Below are positions 1 through 10,337 of a stretch of 64,000 nucleotides of DNA, piece after piece. The position numbers were made by a program, and so were the translations under genes. Origin of the DNA: Pohlia nutans (Eukaryota > Streptophyta > Bryopsida > Bryales > Mniaceae). The DNA lies in contig CM040100.1 in the NCBI GenBank assembly GCA_022496805.1, forward strand, positions 14,103,009 through 14,167,008, given 5' to 3'. Under the pieces are notes generated by a model, which saw only the letters and a program-made list of their open reading frames with translations, was not told the DNA's origin and did no database searches. How positions within the stretch are numbered: the stretch's first letter is position 1; every line of letters starts with the position of its first letter.

Positions 1-243
1 GACATCTGATATTTCATGGGTTCGTACATTTTTTTGCACGGATTCTGCACGGACTTCGCGCTAATTCCGCACAGATTCTGCACTTTGTTAGATAACGAAA
101 AGAGTGTATGTAGAAGCTGTGCGGATTCAGTGCAAAATTAGTGCGAAATTCGTGCGGAATCTGTGCAAAAAATGCACGAACCCATGAAATATCGGACTTC
201 GCACGGAAATCGTTAAAAATCAGTGAGGTCCTAAATTCCTGAT
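1..243. mobile_element. MITE with long inverted ends, cut by the window start
   Basis: Bases 8-35 and 168-195 are inverted copies of each other around CCCATGAAATATC. The right end, AAATTCCTGAT at 233-243, and the sequence before it match the right end of the 2.3-kb element at 54493-56812. This is therefore a short, probably non-autonomous member of that family. Its left terminus lies roughly 40 bases before the window. The superfamily is not recognised. Confidence 0.6.
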
Positions 244-1187
244 GAACAACAAAAGATTTCTGTGTTTGATTGTTTTTTCCTATGCTTTTGTACTTCCAGG
301 GAGACCATCTGCTGCAACAAGTTCGTCCACGGATCCATCCTGGCAAGGGTATCAAAGATGGAGGTTTCGCAATTCTACCACTACTTTGTGAAACTTGTAT
401 GGCACTCAAGGGCAGGAAAGCTGCCTGCCCTGTGGCCCTATCATGCAAGCTGAAGATGATACTTCAAACTTGTGAGAACTTTAATTTTCTCGGCAACGAT
501 GATGAAGTTCACGCTTGGAGTACAGAGGAAAAGCATTTCCTTCACACAGTTGCAATGAATTTGGTAGTCACAGAAAGAAGAGTGGCGCACATGAGAGACT
601 AGTTCTGCTTGTTGCAGGTTGTCAATTCAAACCGTTGCCAGTCCAAAGTTCAATAGATATCTTTGGCATTTATGTACCATTAGAAACATGCAGTTAATCT
701 ATCCAGAAAACCATCTTTTACTGGTTGTTTTTGTCATTTCCATAATTTTCAAGGTCATAACATTCTTGGAACCAAGATCCGGCAGTTAGTGTAAAATCAA
801 GTGAATGGAATTGCCAAATTACCGGTTGAAACTCATAGTTTTAGGTTAAAATCCGGATAAAATTTGTGATACTTGGGTGTTACCTAGGTGAAACATGGGT
901 AATAACTGGATGGGTTCTTGTCTAAAACCGGTTGCTTTTGTAAAATATTGGATTTTAGCTGGTTTCCTTGGAAAACTCTCCGTTCTATGCTTGGAATTGC
1001 CATGGCTTGGTTCCTTTTCTACAGTAGCACTCACCACCTTTACAGTTGTCCCTCTCTATTGTGATATGTTTGGGAAGCCCTAACTTCAAGGTGGCAGGCA
1101 CGGATTAGTCACATAAATGATTTGCCACATGTGTATTGTTTGAAACAATAATATCGTCATATCATGGAGTGTCATATTATGGAGGGC
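244..1187. other. No recognised gene; weak ORF and repeat fragments
   Basis: A 110-codon frame at 270-602 (+) follows an AG-like splice acceptor and has fairly balanced amino-acid use, but I recognise no domain and it may be chance. From about 771 the DNA belongs to a dispersed repeat. Bases 1050-1187 belong to another repeat whose second copy flanks 41142-42251 and supplies an empty site. Confidence 0.4.
771..990. repeat. Dispersed 220-bp repeat, copy 1
   Basis: The stretch starting AAGATCCGGCAGTTAGTGT recurs in the same orientation at 13787-14005 with many substitutions. No inverted termini were found, so the element class is unknown. Copy 2 abuts the right end of the Tc1-like element at 12790-13781. 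Confidence 0.6.
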
Positions 1188-1606
1188 TCGGGAAGTTCAC
1201 TCAATGTATTTTATGTGTATCACGTGCAAACAAATCTTTGACCCATATTACATTATAAATAATCAATCAAACAACTTGAAAAAATTATAGGATGTTTCTT
1301 TATGTTGAAAGTTTATATTGTGAAGTTTTGGGAATTTTTTTTGTTCAAATTAATTTCTTACAAATTTTTGAAGTAAATAAATACACTATGCAACTAATTT
1401 TTGTATTTTAGAGCTAGTTTCAATTGTGTTTTTAGAATTGGTTTTGAATTTAATTGAAGTAAGAGTTTTCTAAAATAAAAGATACAATGATTATGTGACC
1501 ACACTCAAAAATTTGGAGCCAAATCAAACTTTATAAAAAAGTATATAGGGGGTTGAAAATCACTTGTTCACACGTTTTTACGTAATATTTGGAAGTGACC
1601 TTCCCG
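1188..1606. mobile_element. TIR element, CTCGGGAAG ends
   Basis: The left end CTCGGGAAGTTCACT and the right end AGTGACCTTCCCGAG are inverted copies with few mismatches. The interior is AT-rich with no coding potential. It interrupts a repeat (TTATGGAGGG before, ATGGAGGGTAGA after) whose uninterrupted relative is near 42275-42300. That supports a discrete 420-bp insertion. Superfamily not determined. Confidence 0.5.
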
Positions 1607-1685
1607 AGATGGAGGGTAGACTGTAATTCAAGATTTTTATTGTAGAAATGGGGCATGACCACTAGTGGCACTCTAAGCTTGTATG

Positions 1686-1868
1686 AAGAGGGCATCAAGA
1701 ACTTCAAGGCATGTGAACATGGTGCTATGATGGTGCATTGAAATGCAATTAAGATAATTTGGTGCCAACCTCCATACCAATCTAGTATGGATAAAATGAC
1801 ACTAAAATGACCTGTATGTGGCCTTTGGTGTCAAAATGGCACCAAAATAGTTTGGCCCAACTTGTCTT
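1686..1868. repeat. Dispersed repeat R1, uninterrupted copy
   Basis: This stretch recurs at 5885-6280, where a MITE splits it, and at 8216-8372 inside the NLR intron. The site AATTAAGATAA at 1747-1757 is the empty form of the TTAA target occupied at 5938. No coding sequence is seen. Confidence 0.7.
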
Positions 1869-2029
1869 ATGGGCTACTTGGAGTGCTACTATTCACCAAA
1901 GCGAAGTGGACCAACAAATCATCCCCCACCAATTGCCCTTCATACAACATACAAAAAAGAAATTTAAAATCAATTTTGAGGTTGACTCCACTACTAAATA
2001 AACATTATAGATCATAACAAAGTCTAAAA

Positions 2030-2153
2030 AAAGACTTCAAGATTCTTTCTTAGTTGGACCATTTTCATTTGAAATTAGGAACTAGGTGAAAATCAACATT
2101 TGACTGAAAAACAACCAAACGTGACTCCACAGGGCTCCTTGCATGCTTAAGGG
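2030..2153. mobile_element. Fragment of piggyBac-type MITE family F
   Basis: This matches the last 115 bases of the complete element at 28207-28744, including the terminus GCTTAAGGG followed by TTAA at 2154-2157. The left part is missing or unrecognisable. Confidence 0.5.
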
Positions 2154-2157
2154 TTAA

Positions 2158-3221
2158 TAACATGTGTTAATCGTAATTATTAGCTTTTGCATTAATAACT
2201 CATGTGGCCCTATGCAGTTGGCCCTAGTGTAGTGATGTAGTCGTGTTCTTATTTTTAGATTAATTTATCCATGGTTTCATTTTAAATGATTAGAGTATGT
2301 TTTTAAAAATTATTTTGTGGTCGTCTATGTATATATCACAAGACTAAAACTTGTAAAATTCATAAGGTTCTTTAGCGGTTAGTGGAGTCCACCCTTTTCA
2401 ACAATAGCATCGTAGAGGCTTCAATAGTGTCTCACCACCCAACTTCTTTAGGTAAAGATAATGTGGACTTGCCATAATTCAGAATCTACTACAATGATTT
2501 GGGAATAGTTGCCAAATTATAAGGTGTTGCAAAGAAGGGCTAAAGAACCTTATGTTATAAGATTGGTTTCTCTAAAATATTTTTATTTTTATTTTTAAAT
2601 AATTCATTTTATAATCTCTAGTGCCTAAAACAACAAGGCATAACCATTACACTCAACAATTTTTATATCATATCCATAATTTAATCCAATTTATGGAGAG
2701 AAAATCAAATTAAAGATCCATAATTCTCCCATCGTAGGATCAGAGAGGACACTTCCAAATATTGCATAACAACGTGCAAAAAAAGAGGGTACAACATATC
2801 ATTGACAAGTAAAATTTAGAAATGAATTACATTAATATAGCGTACTCAAAATTGATTAAAAGAATAAGAATAAGATTATTCTTTAAATATTATTAATTAT
2901 AGCAAGAATTAATTTTATTATTTAGGATACCTTTAAATACTCAATTATCATAGGTGATACCTAAAAAATACGTATTGTCTCCCCCACCTATATACAGATT
3001 TTTATTAAAAAAATTCATCCTGGGCAACCCGTAAAAAAAAAGCAGCGACCATAAAAAGGTCATTTGGGATGTACAAAACACTTGGGGGCCTAAAGGGTTA
3101 AACTAAGAGGATGTACAAAACACTTGGAGACTACATTTGCAATATTCCAATTTCTTTTTCTGAAAGTCAACATTTTGAAAGAATGACAATCGCAACATAA
3201 GTACAAAGTTTTTATCTTCTA
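2158..3221. other. AT-rich DNA, nothing recognised
   Basis: No long open frame, no convincing splice-linked exons and no clear inverted ends were seen. Confidence 0.4.
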
Positions 3222-3230
3222 AATCGATTA

Positions 3231-3267
<37 letters not shown>

Positions 3268-3288
3268 CTTGCAATTTTAAATCGATTA

Positions 3289-3331
<43 letters not shown>

Positions 3332-3343
3332 CTTGCAATTTTA
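3222..3343. repeat. Duplicated (AAT)n microsatellite block
   Basis: Two adjacent blocks each consist of AAATCGATTA, an AAT array and AAATCTTGCAATTTTA. The second array is longer. The block was duplicated in tandem and the arrays then changed length. Confidence 0.85.
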
Positions 3344-3552
3344 CACTAGAATTTGGTCTACTAGTTTGAAATTGCTCCAGAACTGGTATTTTCAATGCAT
3401 TGACCAAAAAATGTGAATTTTTTTTGTCACTATCAGTTGAATTTAGAAAAAAATTAAAACATTTTCCGTGATATTAGCAGTCAAAGTGAAGGCAAATTAT
3501 CTCGTATGTCTCCAAACTTCAAAATTTCTCTTTAGTAAAATAACCCTATTAG

Positions 3553-4110
3553 CCCCTAAAGGTCCAACCATACAAGAAACGCATGATGTACAGAACTGAA
3601 CGTTGATTTCTCATCTGTCATGCACTTTCTGCAGTGTGGATTTTTTATTGTAGATTTTATAGGAAATTAGCTTTATGCATGTGTCAACCGATTAGAAAGG
3701 GGATAATTTGTGAAAATTTTGTGCCTCATTTCATGTTGTAGTGATTCACCTAAGATTTCTAAGATTTCAGTGTAAAAGTGCTCTTGAAAAAATAAACTCA
3801 TAAAATTTAGCAACCAAAAAATTTCCAAAAATCACCACACTTAGAGTATTACATTTCAACCCATCACAACAAATTTCATCCACAAGTTGTCAATATCTTA
3901 TTTGTAATTGAAATACAAAAGATTTTGAATTTCAAATTTCATACAAAAATATTGGTGATAGCAATCATAGATTCAACCGTATGGATAGAATCTAAAATTC
4001 ATAATGTACAACTTTTATTCATACATGAAGTTCAAAATATCCCTTAGTTGCATTTTATAAGACATCTTTGAAATTCTCCAAATGTAGAGAGAGGTGAGGA
4101 CATCTAGGGG
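3553..4110 (+). mobile_element. piggyBac-type MITE, family A (558 bp)
   Basis: The ends are CCCCTAAAGGTCC and GGACATCTAGGGG in inverted orientation. The flanks are TTAG at 3549-3552 and TTAG at 4111-4114, a direct duplication differing from the usual TTAA by one base. The length equals that of the copy at 31099-31656 and the two align throughout. The terminal ~120 bases resemble the right end of the piggyBac element at 43305-58572. There is no coding capacity, so it is non-autonomous. Confidence 0.85.
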
Positions 4111-4439
4111 TTAGATAAGGAACTACTCATTATACTAGGCTCTAAAAGAATGGTTCTCACACTATGGCAATAAAAAATTAGATATAAAAACTTTGCATAA
4201 CATACCACACCATCATGATCAACATCTCATGCCAAATAATTATTGTGTTTTGGAAAATTCATTTTCAACAAATACCAAATTCTGTCAATATTTTCCAAGA
4301 TATTCGAGACGACCGACTATAGTGATTGCATACATATGAAATCTTTAAAATTTAGCTCCAAACTCAAAAACATCAAGTAATAAGGGACAAAGAAAGTAAA
4401 TCTCTAGTGCACAATGTCTTCCAAATATTAAGGACCAAG

Positions 4440-4645
4440 AAGTCTGAATTGAACCTCATGTTTTTTTGAGTAGGTCCTATGTGGAGTACCTTTTGTTCAA
4501 AGCTATTTGCGTTCCAACCCAACACATGCAATGTTCTTCACTAATTCCAGTGATATAACATTTGGTCCCATCTTAATTATATTTTTCACAATACAATCGA
4601 TTGAATTTGTCATTTTAAAACCATGAATCCTTGGTAAGCTCCTAA
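4440..4645 (-). mobile_element. Decayed piggyBac-type MITE, family B
   Basis: It shares the interior (TGGTCCCATCTTAATTATA and the AACCATGAATCC motif) with the complete copy at 32298-32518. The ends are degraded. Confidence 0.6.
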
Positions 4646-4669
4646 TGTATGGAGCAACCACTCTAATCT

Positions 4670-4800
4670 ATTTCTCAGAAAAATGCAGATTAGGCAAGGA
4701 TCTCACATAGTCTAAAAATAGGCTCAATTCATCTACAGTTCAGTATACGATGTCAATGCTATTCAACCGGTTGAAACAGCTTTTCAGATCTACCAGAAGA
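4670..4800 (-). pseudogene. Relic of the 3' end of an NLR gene
   Basis: This is about 85-90% identical by eye to 6362-6480, the last ~40 codons of the NLR gene's final exon. Shared blocks include AATGCAGATTAGGCAAGGAT and GATGTCAATGCTATTCAACC. It stops abruptly at CAGATCTACC and has no open frame of its own. It is a truncated duplicate of the neighbouring gene. Confidence 0.75.
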
Positions 4801-4818
4801 CTTGAATGGAGAAGTAGC

Positions 4819-5742
4819 CCGGGGAGGTCACTTTCAAAATTTTATTAAACCACGTGAGAAAAAATATAGGGTACTTTTAATTCATTGGAGCAAAAATTTA
4901 TACAAATTTTGGAAATACCATAGCCTAAATAAAATGGCCCATACAATATTATATCTAAAGTAGGGTAGGTGAAAAGTATAGGTAGTATTTAATTTTTATT
5001 AATAAAGTTGGGTTTGTAATATTTGGAGGAACGAAGAATTTATATGAGGTTCAATGAAAATCCTTGGATTGGATGAGAAATTGCCTCAATCGCCTAAACC
5101 CTAAACCCTAAACCTTGTTGTCTAGACATTAAGTTTCTTGTACATGCAATCTTCTATATTCAATTCTTTAGAACTAGGGACTTAGAAGCTCATGTTTAGA
5201 AAAAAGGTAGAGTGACAGTGAGTGCATTGGGAGAGATGGCATTTTTGTGTTTGAACTTTTGCCCGTTGCAGACAATATTGCTAGGTATTTGATTCTCTGT
5301 CGGACTCATGTTGTTTGTTTGTTAGGTTGTGTTTTTAAACACATTACTTGAATGTAACACTTGTCTAACTTTTTGTTTATTCTAGTTTCTATGCATGTTT
5401 TTAAGGTAACCACATTTAATTGCAACACTTTAGGCATTGTGCACAATTGTTATTATTTCAAAGTTCCATTCATGTACTGTTGTCGTTGTTATGGATTAAT
5501 GTCAATTTATGCCAAAATTCCATGATTTTGGCAAATGGTACAATTTATAAACAAAATAGGTCTATAAAATAAATTAATGGTGGAAATTATATTTACCTAT
5601 AGGGTCTTGAAAAACACCTCAAAGTACCATTTTATCTACTAATAGGGTGCAAATTATTCAAGAAATTTAGATAAATAGCCCACCTTTAATTATCCCCTGA
5701 CCGCACGTGGTATACAAAAGTATACAGTATGTGACCTCCTCG
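4819..5742. mobile_element. Possible TIR element with GGAGGTCAC ends
   Basis: GGGGAGGTCACTT near 4821 and GTGACCTCCTCG near 5731 are inverted copies. The interior has no ORF. A three-unit plant telomeric repeat (CCCTAAA) lies at 5093-5115. The ends resemble those of the element at 1188-1606, and the boundaries are uncertain. Confidence 0.4.
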
Positions 5743-5884
5743 TGAGAAGTAGCTACTTGACTCCAAAATCTTCACGCACAAGACATTCTAGCTAACTCTC
5801 ACTATTCAATCAATAAGCTAATTGCTCTTAACTAGTAGATGCAAGCATGAGTTAGCTAAACATTGTTACCTTATAACTACCCAT

Positions 5885-6280
5885 CAAGAACTTCAAGACA
5901 TGTGAACATAGTGTCATGATGGTGCATTGAAATGCAATTAACCCTTAAACGGCCCAAAAGCCCTTTGCGGCCATATAGTATATTCTGTATTTGGTGGTAT
6001 TTGATCAAGATAACAATGATCAAACACTTAAGTACAAATGTAACAAAGTAAAATTAATAATCATGATAATATTTATATAACAATGTATCATAATTCATAT
6101 ATTAAACCACCATTGAACAATTATAAGGCAAAATACGGGTTGTAGAGAGGAACCCCAAGGGCCATTTAAGGGTTAAGATAATTTGGTGCCAACCTCCATA
6201 CCAACCTAGTATGGATAAAATGACACTAAAATGACATATATGTGGCCTTTGGTGTCAAAATGACACCAAAATAGTCTGGC
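5885..6280. repeat. Dispersed repeat R1, copy interrupted by a MITE
   Basis: It aligns to 1686-1868 and 8216-8372 except for the insert at 5942-6172. The flanking halves join exactly at TTAA. Confidence 0.8.
5942..6172. mobile_element. piggyBac-type MITE, family E (231 bp)
   Basis: The inverted ends are CCCTTAAACGGCCC and GGGCCATTTAAGGG, and TTAA stands at both flanks (5938-5941 and 6173-6176). Two uninterrupted copies of the host repeat (TTAA at 1749-1752 and 8261-8264) show that a single TTAA existed before insertion. TTAA duplication with CCC-starting ends is the hallmark of piggyBac transposition. There is no coding capacity. Confidence 0.85.
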
Positions 6281-6353
6281 CCAACTTTTCTAATGTGCTC
6301 TTACTCCGTAGGTGCAGGCACATTTTAAGCTAACCACTCTTAACATTTGTTAG

Positions 6354-9300
6354 CTATTTCTCAACAAAATGCAGATTAGGCAAGGATCTCACGTAGTCAG
6401 GAAACAGGCTCAATTCATCGACAGTTCGGGAACCGATGTCAATGCTATTCAACCGGTGGAAACAGTTTGTCAGATCTACCTCATTCCAGAAGCTCTCACC
6501 GAGAGGGACTCCTTGCAAACCAACATTCCAGAGAGCCGAGCAAGATGCCAACAATTGCGGCAACAAACTGGTGCAACATTTCCAATCCACTTTCAACACT
6601 TTCAACACTTTCAAAGCTCCAGGCTCAAAAGTAGGAAACAGACGGAGCGCTTTGCAGGAAGTCCATTCCAAGGCTTTCAAAGACGGAAAGGACCCACGGC
6701 GAGTGAACGAGCTCGGCACGGACTCCAGAGAATCGCACTGCATGACATACAGATACTCAAGTTGAGGTAATTTTTCCAAAGCAGGAAGCGATTTCACCTC
6801 ATGACATGTGTGCAACGAAATCGCCCGAACGTGCTGAAAATCCTCCACCCATGTCGGTAAACCTGAAAGCTTCGGAAACAATCCAAGTTTCAGTGATTCA
6901 AGCCCATCAAGCTCACTCAGTGCATCTGGCAAATTCTCCACTTGAAATCTCCTCAGCGTCACCCGTTTCAAATTCTTGAATCCATAAGGACGACCTACTG
7001 GAAGCTCGCTGTAATCTGATATGTTCAAATCCTCCAACGATGCAAACGAGGTCGTCATTTCTTCGAGTTTCAAGCTCTTTGATTTCGGAACGGTCCACAG
7101 TCGACTGCAATCTTCGGCATCCAAGAGCGTTAGTTTCGTCAACTTTGTCAACCCTTGTGGCAGCGGCTCCAAAGCTACGCATCGCTTCAAGCAGAGATGC
7201 TTGAGGTTTTGGAGGTTTTTGATAGAATCAGGAAGCTTGGTTAAGTTCATGTTGTAGGACAGATCCAGGTGTACTAAAAGCTTTAAAGCTCCCAAGCTCT
7301 CTGGTAGTATTTTCAAGTCGCTTGTGTTCAAATCCAAGACCATGAGGTTGGTTAGAGTGGTGAAAAACCGCCGCGGAATAGCAGTCAAACCCAGCGGTTC
7401 TCCGGAGTTTCCCATGGTACCCTCAAGAATTAAGGTGTGCAACTGGGGTGCGTGGAGTTCGTCAGGTAGAGTGGCAATCTCATTCTCTTTCAATGATATC
7501 CTTGTTGCCGACATGCGTTGACTTTCTGTGGTCAACCACTCGTGGGGAAACTCGGTCAACCCTCGCCCCGCGCGAAACAAACACGACCTTTTGTGTGGAG
7601 GCACGTTGTGCTCCAACATGTAGAGAGCCAAGTCTCGTAATACGTCATGAACTTTGAACTTGAAATTGCGTTCGAAGATGAAACAATCCACCAGGTCTAT
7701 GAGTGACCTGCCTATGAGCAACCCCAGCAAACAATACGCGTCCTCTGTGGGATCTTCGCCGCGCGCTCCCACCAAATTCTCTCCTATCCAGTACCACAAG
7801 AGGTACTCCGCATCCCCAGTTGCATCCTCTACAGAATCACAATTTACTCAGAGCAATGAAATGTTGTACTAAACACGAGAAACCCAAATCGAACCTCATG
7901 TTTCTTTTTTTAGCAGTTTTGAGTAGCTCCTAACAGCACTTCTTTTCGTTCAAATTATAATTGTTTCTTGACCAAAAATTGAAATGTTCTTCACTGATTC
8001 CGGTGATATAAAATTTGGTGCGTTGAGAAATATATTTTTCACAATAAGATCTATTGAATGTGTCATTTTAAAACCATGAATCCAGGGATAACTTGCGTGA
8101 GAACCAACAAGGATTCATGGTTTTAAAATGATCAATTCAAATGATTATATTGTGACAAAAAAAATTCAGATGGGACCAAATTTTATACCACCAAAATCAG
8201 TGAACTTCAGGAACTTCAAGGCATGTGAACATGGTGCCATGATGGTGCATTGAAATGCAATTAAGATGATTTGATGCCAACCTCCATACCAACCTAGTAT
8301 GGATAAAATGACACTAAAATGACCTGTATGCGGCCTTTGGTGTCAAAATGGCACCAAAATACTCTGGCCCAACTTTCCGGATGAAGAACATTGCATGTGA
8401 TGCTCAAAAAGGAAATAAATTTGAATAGAATGAAATCCACATAGGACCTACTCAAAACAGCTAAAAAAAGACACGAGGCCCAATTTGGGCTTCTTGGTCC
8501 TTTAGGGGTTAAGCAACTCAAATTCAAACCAGTCATTTTCATTCCTTCTAAACATTTTTCCATCAACGATTTAACTCGGTTAACGGCTAAGATGTTTCTA
8601 GACGCCAACCTTTGACAGTGATCACGGAATTGAGTTCGTACCTGGAAATGCAGCAAAGTACAGAAAGCATTGCTTTGCACGAGAATCAATGGTATCAAGT
8701 TCATCAAACTCAACTTCATACGATGGAAAAGCTGCATCTCAACATTTTGGTCAAGCACACACGAGTCTCGGAGTTTTTGCAAATCGAGTTCCCAATGACC
8801 GACTCGTTTCTTCCCCACCATGGCGCCGCCAATGACCTTCAAGGCCAAAGGGAGGCCGTTACATTCCGCAGTGATCAATTTGGCGACACTGTGGAGCTCG
8901 TCAGGGCACTTTCCTACGCCTCCAAACGCATGCACAGAGAATAGTTTCCAGCTATCTTCATCATTCAAGTTCAACACCACAAACTCGGTGGCATTCGCTC
9001 TCTGCAACACGGATTGCTTCCGCGATGTCACCAGAGTCACACTCCCTGCGCCCTTGGCAATATCCAACCACTCCAACAAGCTTTCTTCCCACAAATCATC
9101 CAAAATAAGGAGAGCTTTCCGGCCCCGAAGCTCGTTGTACAGCATGGTTCTGGAATCTTCTGGAGAGCAGGAGCTCCATAACGACACCCCGAGTCGCGTG
9201 CTCAAAGTCTCATAGAGAGCATTAATTGATGCATCTCTACCTATTGTTAACCAAATGATCGAGCCTTTGAATACCTGTTGCAGTGAAGGTGAGGAATTTC

Positions 9301-10301
9301 AGCCTCTTTCGCAAAATTGTGAAGATTTGATAGCCGATTTTCGTGAAATATTCTAGGTTCCTTAATACATTTGTAGCAGATTACTATATATAGTCTAAAT
9401 TGGCTACTTTCACCATACCCATTTGGTGAAAAAGTAGTGGCAAAGTCCCTCAGAAATGAGTAAAATTTAGCATCAATTTTTTTTTGTATCCACCTGGGTA
9501 AAATTCGCACAAAAAATTTCCACTGACCTGTTGAATTTCGCGGTCGTTGTTCACTTGTTGCGCTAACAGCGTTTTACCAGCTCCTCCTTTCCCCCAAATG
9601 CCAACAGATCTCGCAACGAGCTCCGTCTCATCCAATATCATTGCCTTCAATTTTTGGGTTATGTCGTCCATTCCAAACACAGCCTGCGGAACTAGCTGAT
9701 GTTGTTGCCCTGGTTGTATTGATGACAAAGATGTCGAGGTCAAGCTTTGTCCATTACTCACATTATCAACACACCGTTTGATGTCGTTGAATGCGAGTTC
9801 TTTGGCTCGAGGGTTGCAACTCACGTCGATATTTGTGAGTGCAGTTCGTGTCACCATTGCAAGCTCCATCCTCCTCTGGTCTTCATGCATTTTCTTCATC
9901 CCGGTTTCGAGTTTCTGTTGTATGGAGAGGGCAACATCCAAAACCACGAGAGGCGATTGCACACAGAGGCTCCTAATCTTGTCTGCAATTTTGAGAATCT
10001 TTGTTGCTGTGTTGTACCTTAAGAAGGGGTTCATCAGACGGTTTTTCTTTGTGCACTCTTGCACTGCTTTTTCTGCCTCATCAAGAGCGCTCTTCAGGCT
10101 CCACAACCATTGATCCACCGCGGTACTCGGACTCGACTGGCTCACTGCATGCGTTACAAGAGGAGAAATATCCTTGAGCAAGGATTGCAAGCTTCTGCAA
10201 TACTCCTTGCATCTGTACGCCTTCTCTGCCTCCACGATGATGCGATGCACCAACTCTGCCACCAGGGCTGCTGCAAACCCTGGGTCTGTCATCTTTGCCA
10301 A
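6354..10301 (-). CDS. RPW8-type NB-LRR (NLR) resistance protein, frameshifted
   Basis: An intracellular immune receptor of the NLR family. Exons by reading frame and splice sites: 10301-9528, 9274-8642 and 7828-6354. The N-terminus (about residues 1-150) resembles an RPW8 domain. The NB-ARC shows the P-loop GKGGAGKT (237-244), kinase-2 LLILDDLW (about 314), RNBS-B VTLVTSRK, GLPLAL (398) and a VHD form of the MHD motif early in exon 3. About ten leucine-rich repeats follow. In exon 2 the conserved ARC region is readable only after a +1 frame change at 8706-8708, where AAA probably lost one A. The exons sum to 2882 nt, one short of 961 codons, which fits a one-base deletion. As read, the protein truncates within ARC1. 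It is either a young pseudogene or an assembly error. Intron 2 carries MITE and R1 copies. Family assignment is firm; function is inferred. Confidence 0.9.
7885..8508. mobile_element. Cluster of family-B MITE fragments and R1 copy in NLR intron 2
   Basis: 7885-8090 is family B in reverse, 8110-8205 is a forward family-B piece, 8216-8372 is an R1 copy with an intact TTAA site, and 8375-8508 is a family-B right half ending in TTTAGGGG before TTAA (8509-8512). All lie between NLR exons 2 and 3. Confidence 0.6.
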
Positions 10302-10337
10302 ACCCTAGATTCTGCAATGTATCCCATTCAATGGTGA

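Noticed and set aside
6369..6770. Plus-strand frames over the NLR leucine-rich repeats
   Set aside because: They are shadows of the minus-strand gene, whose motifs are unmistakable.
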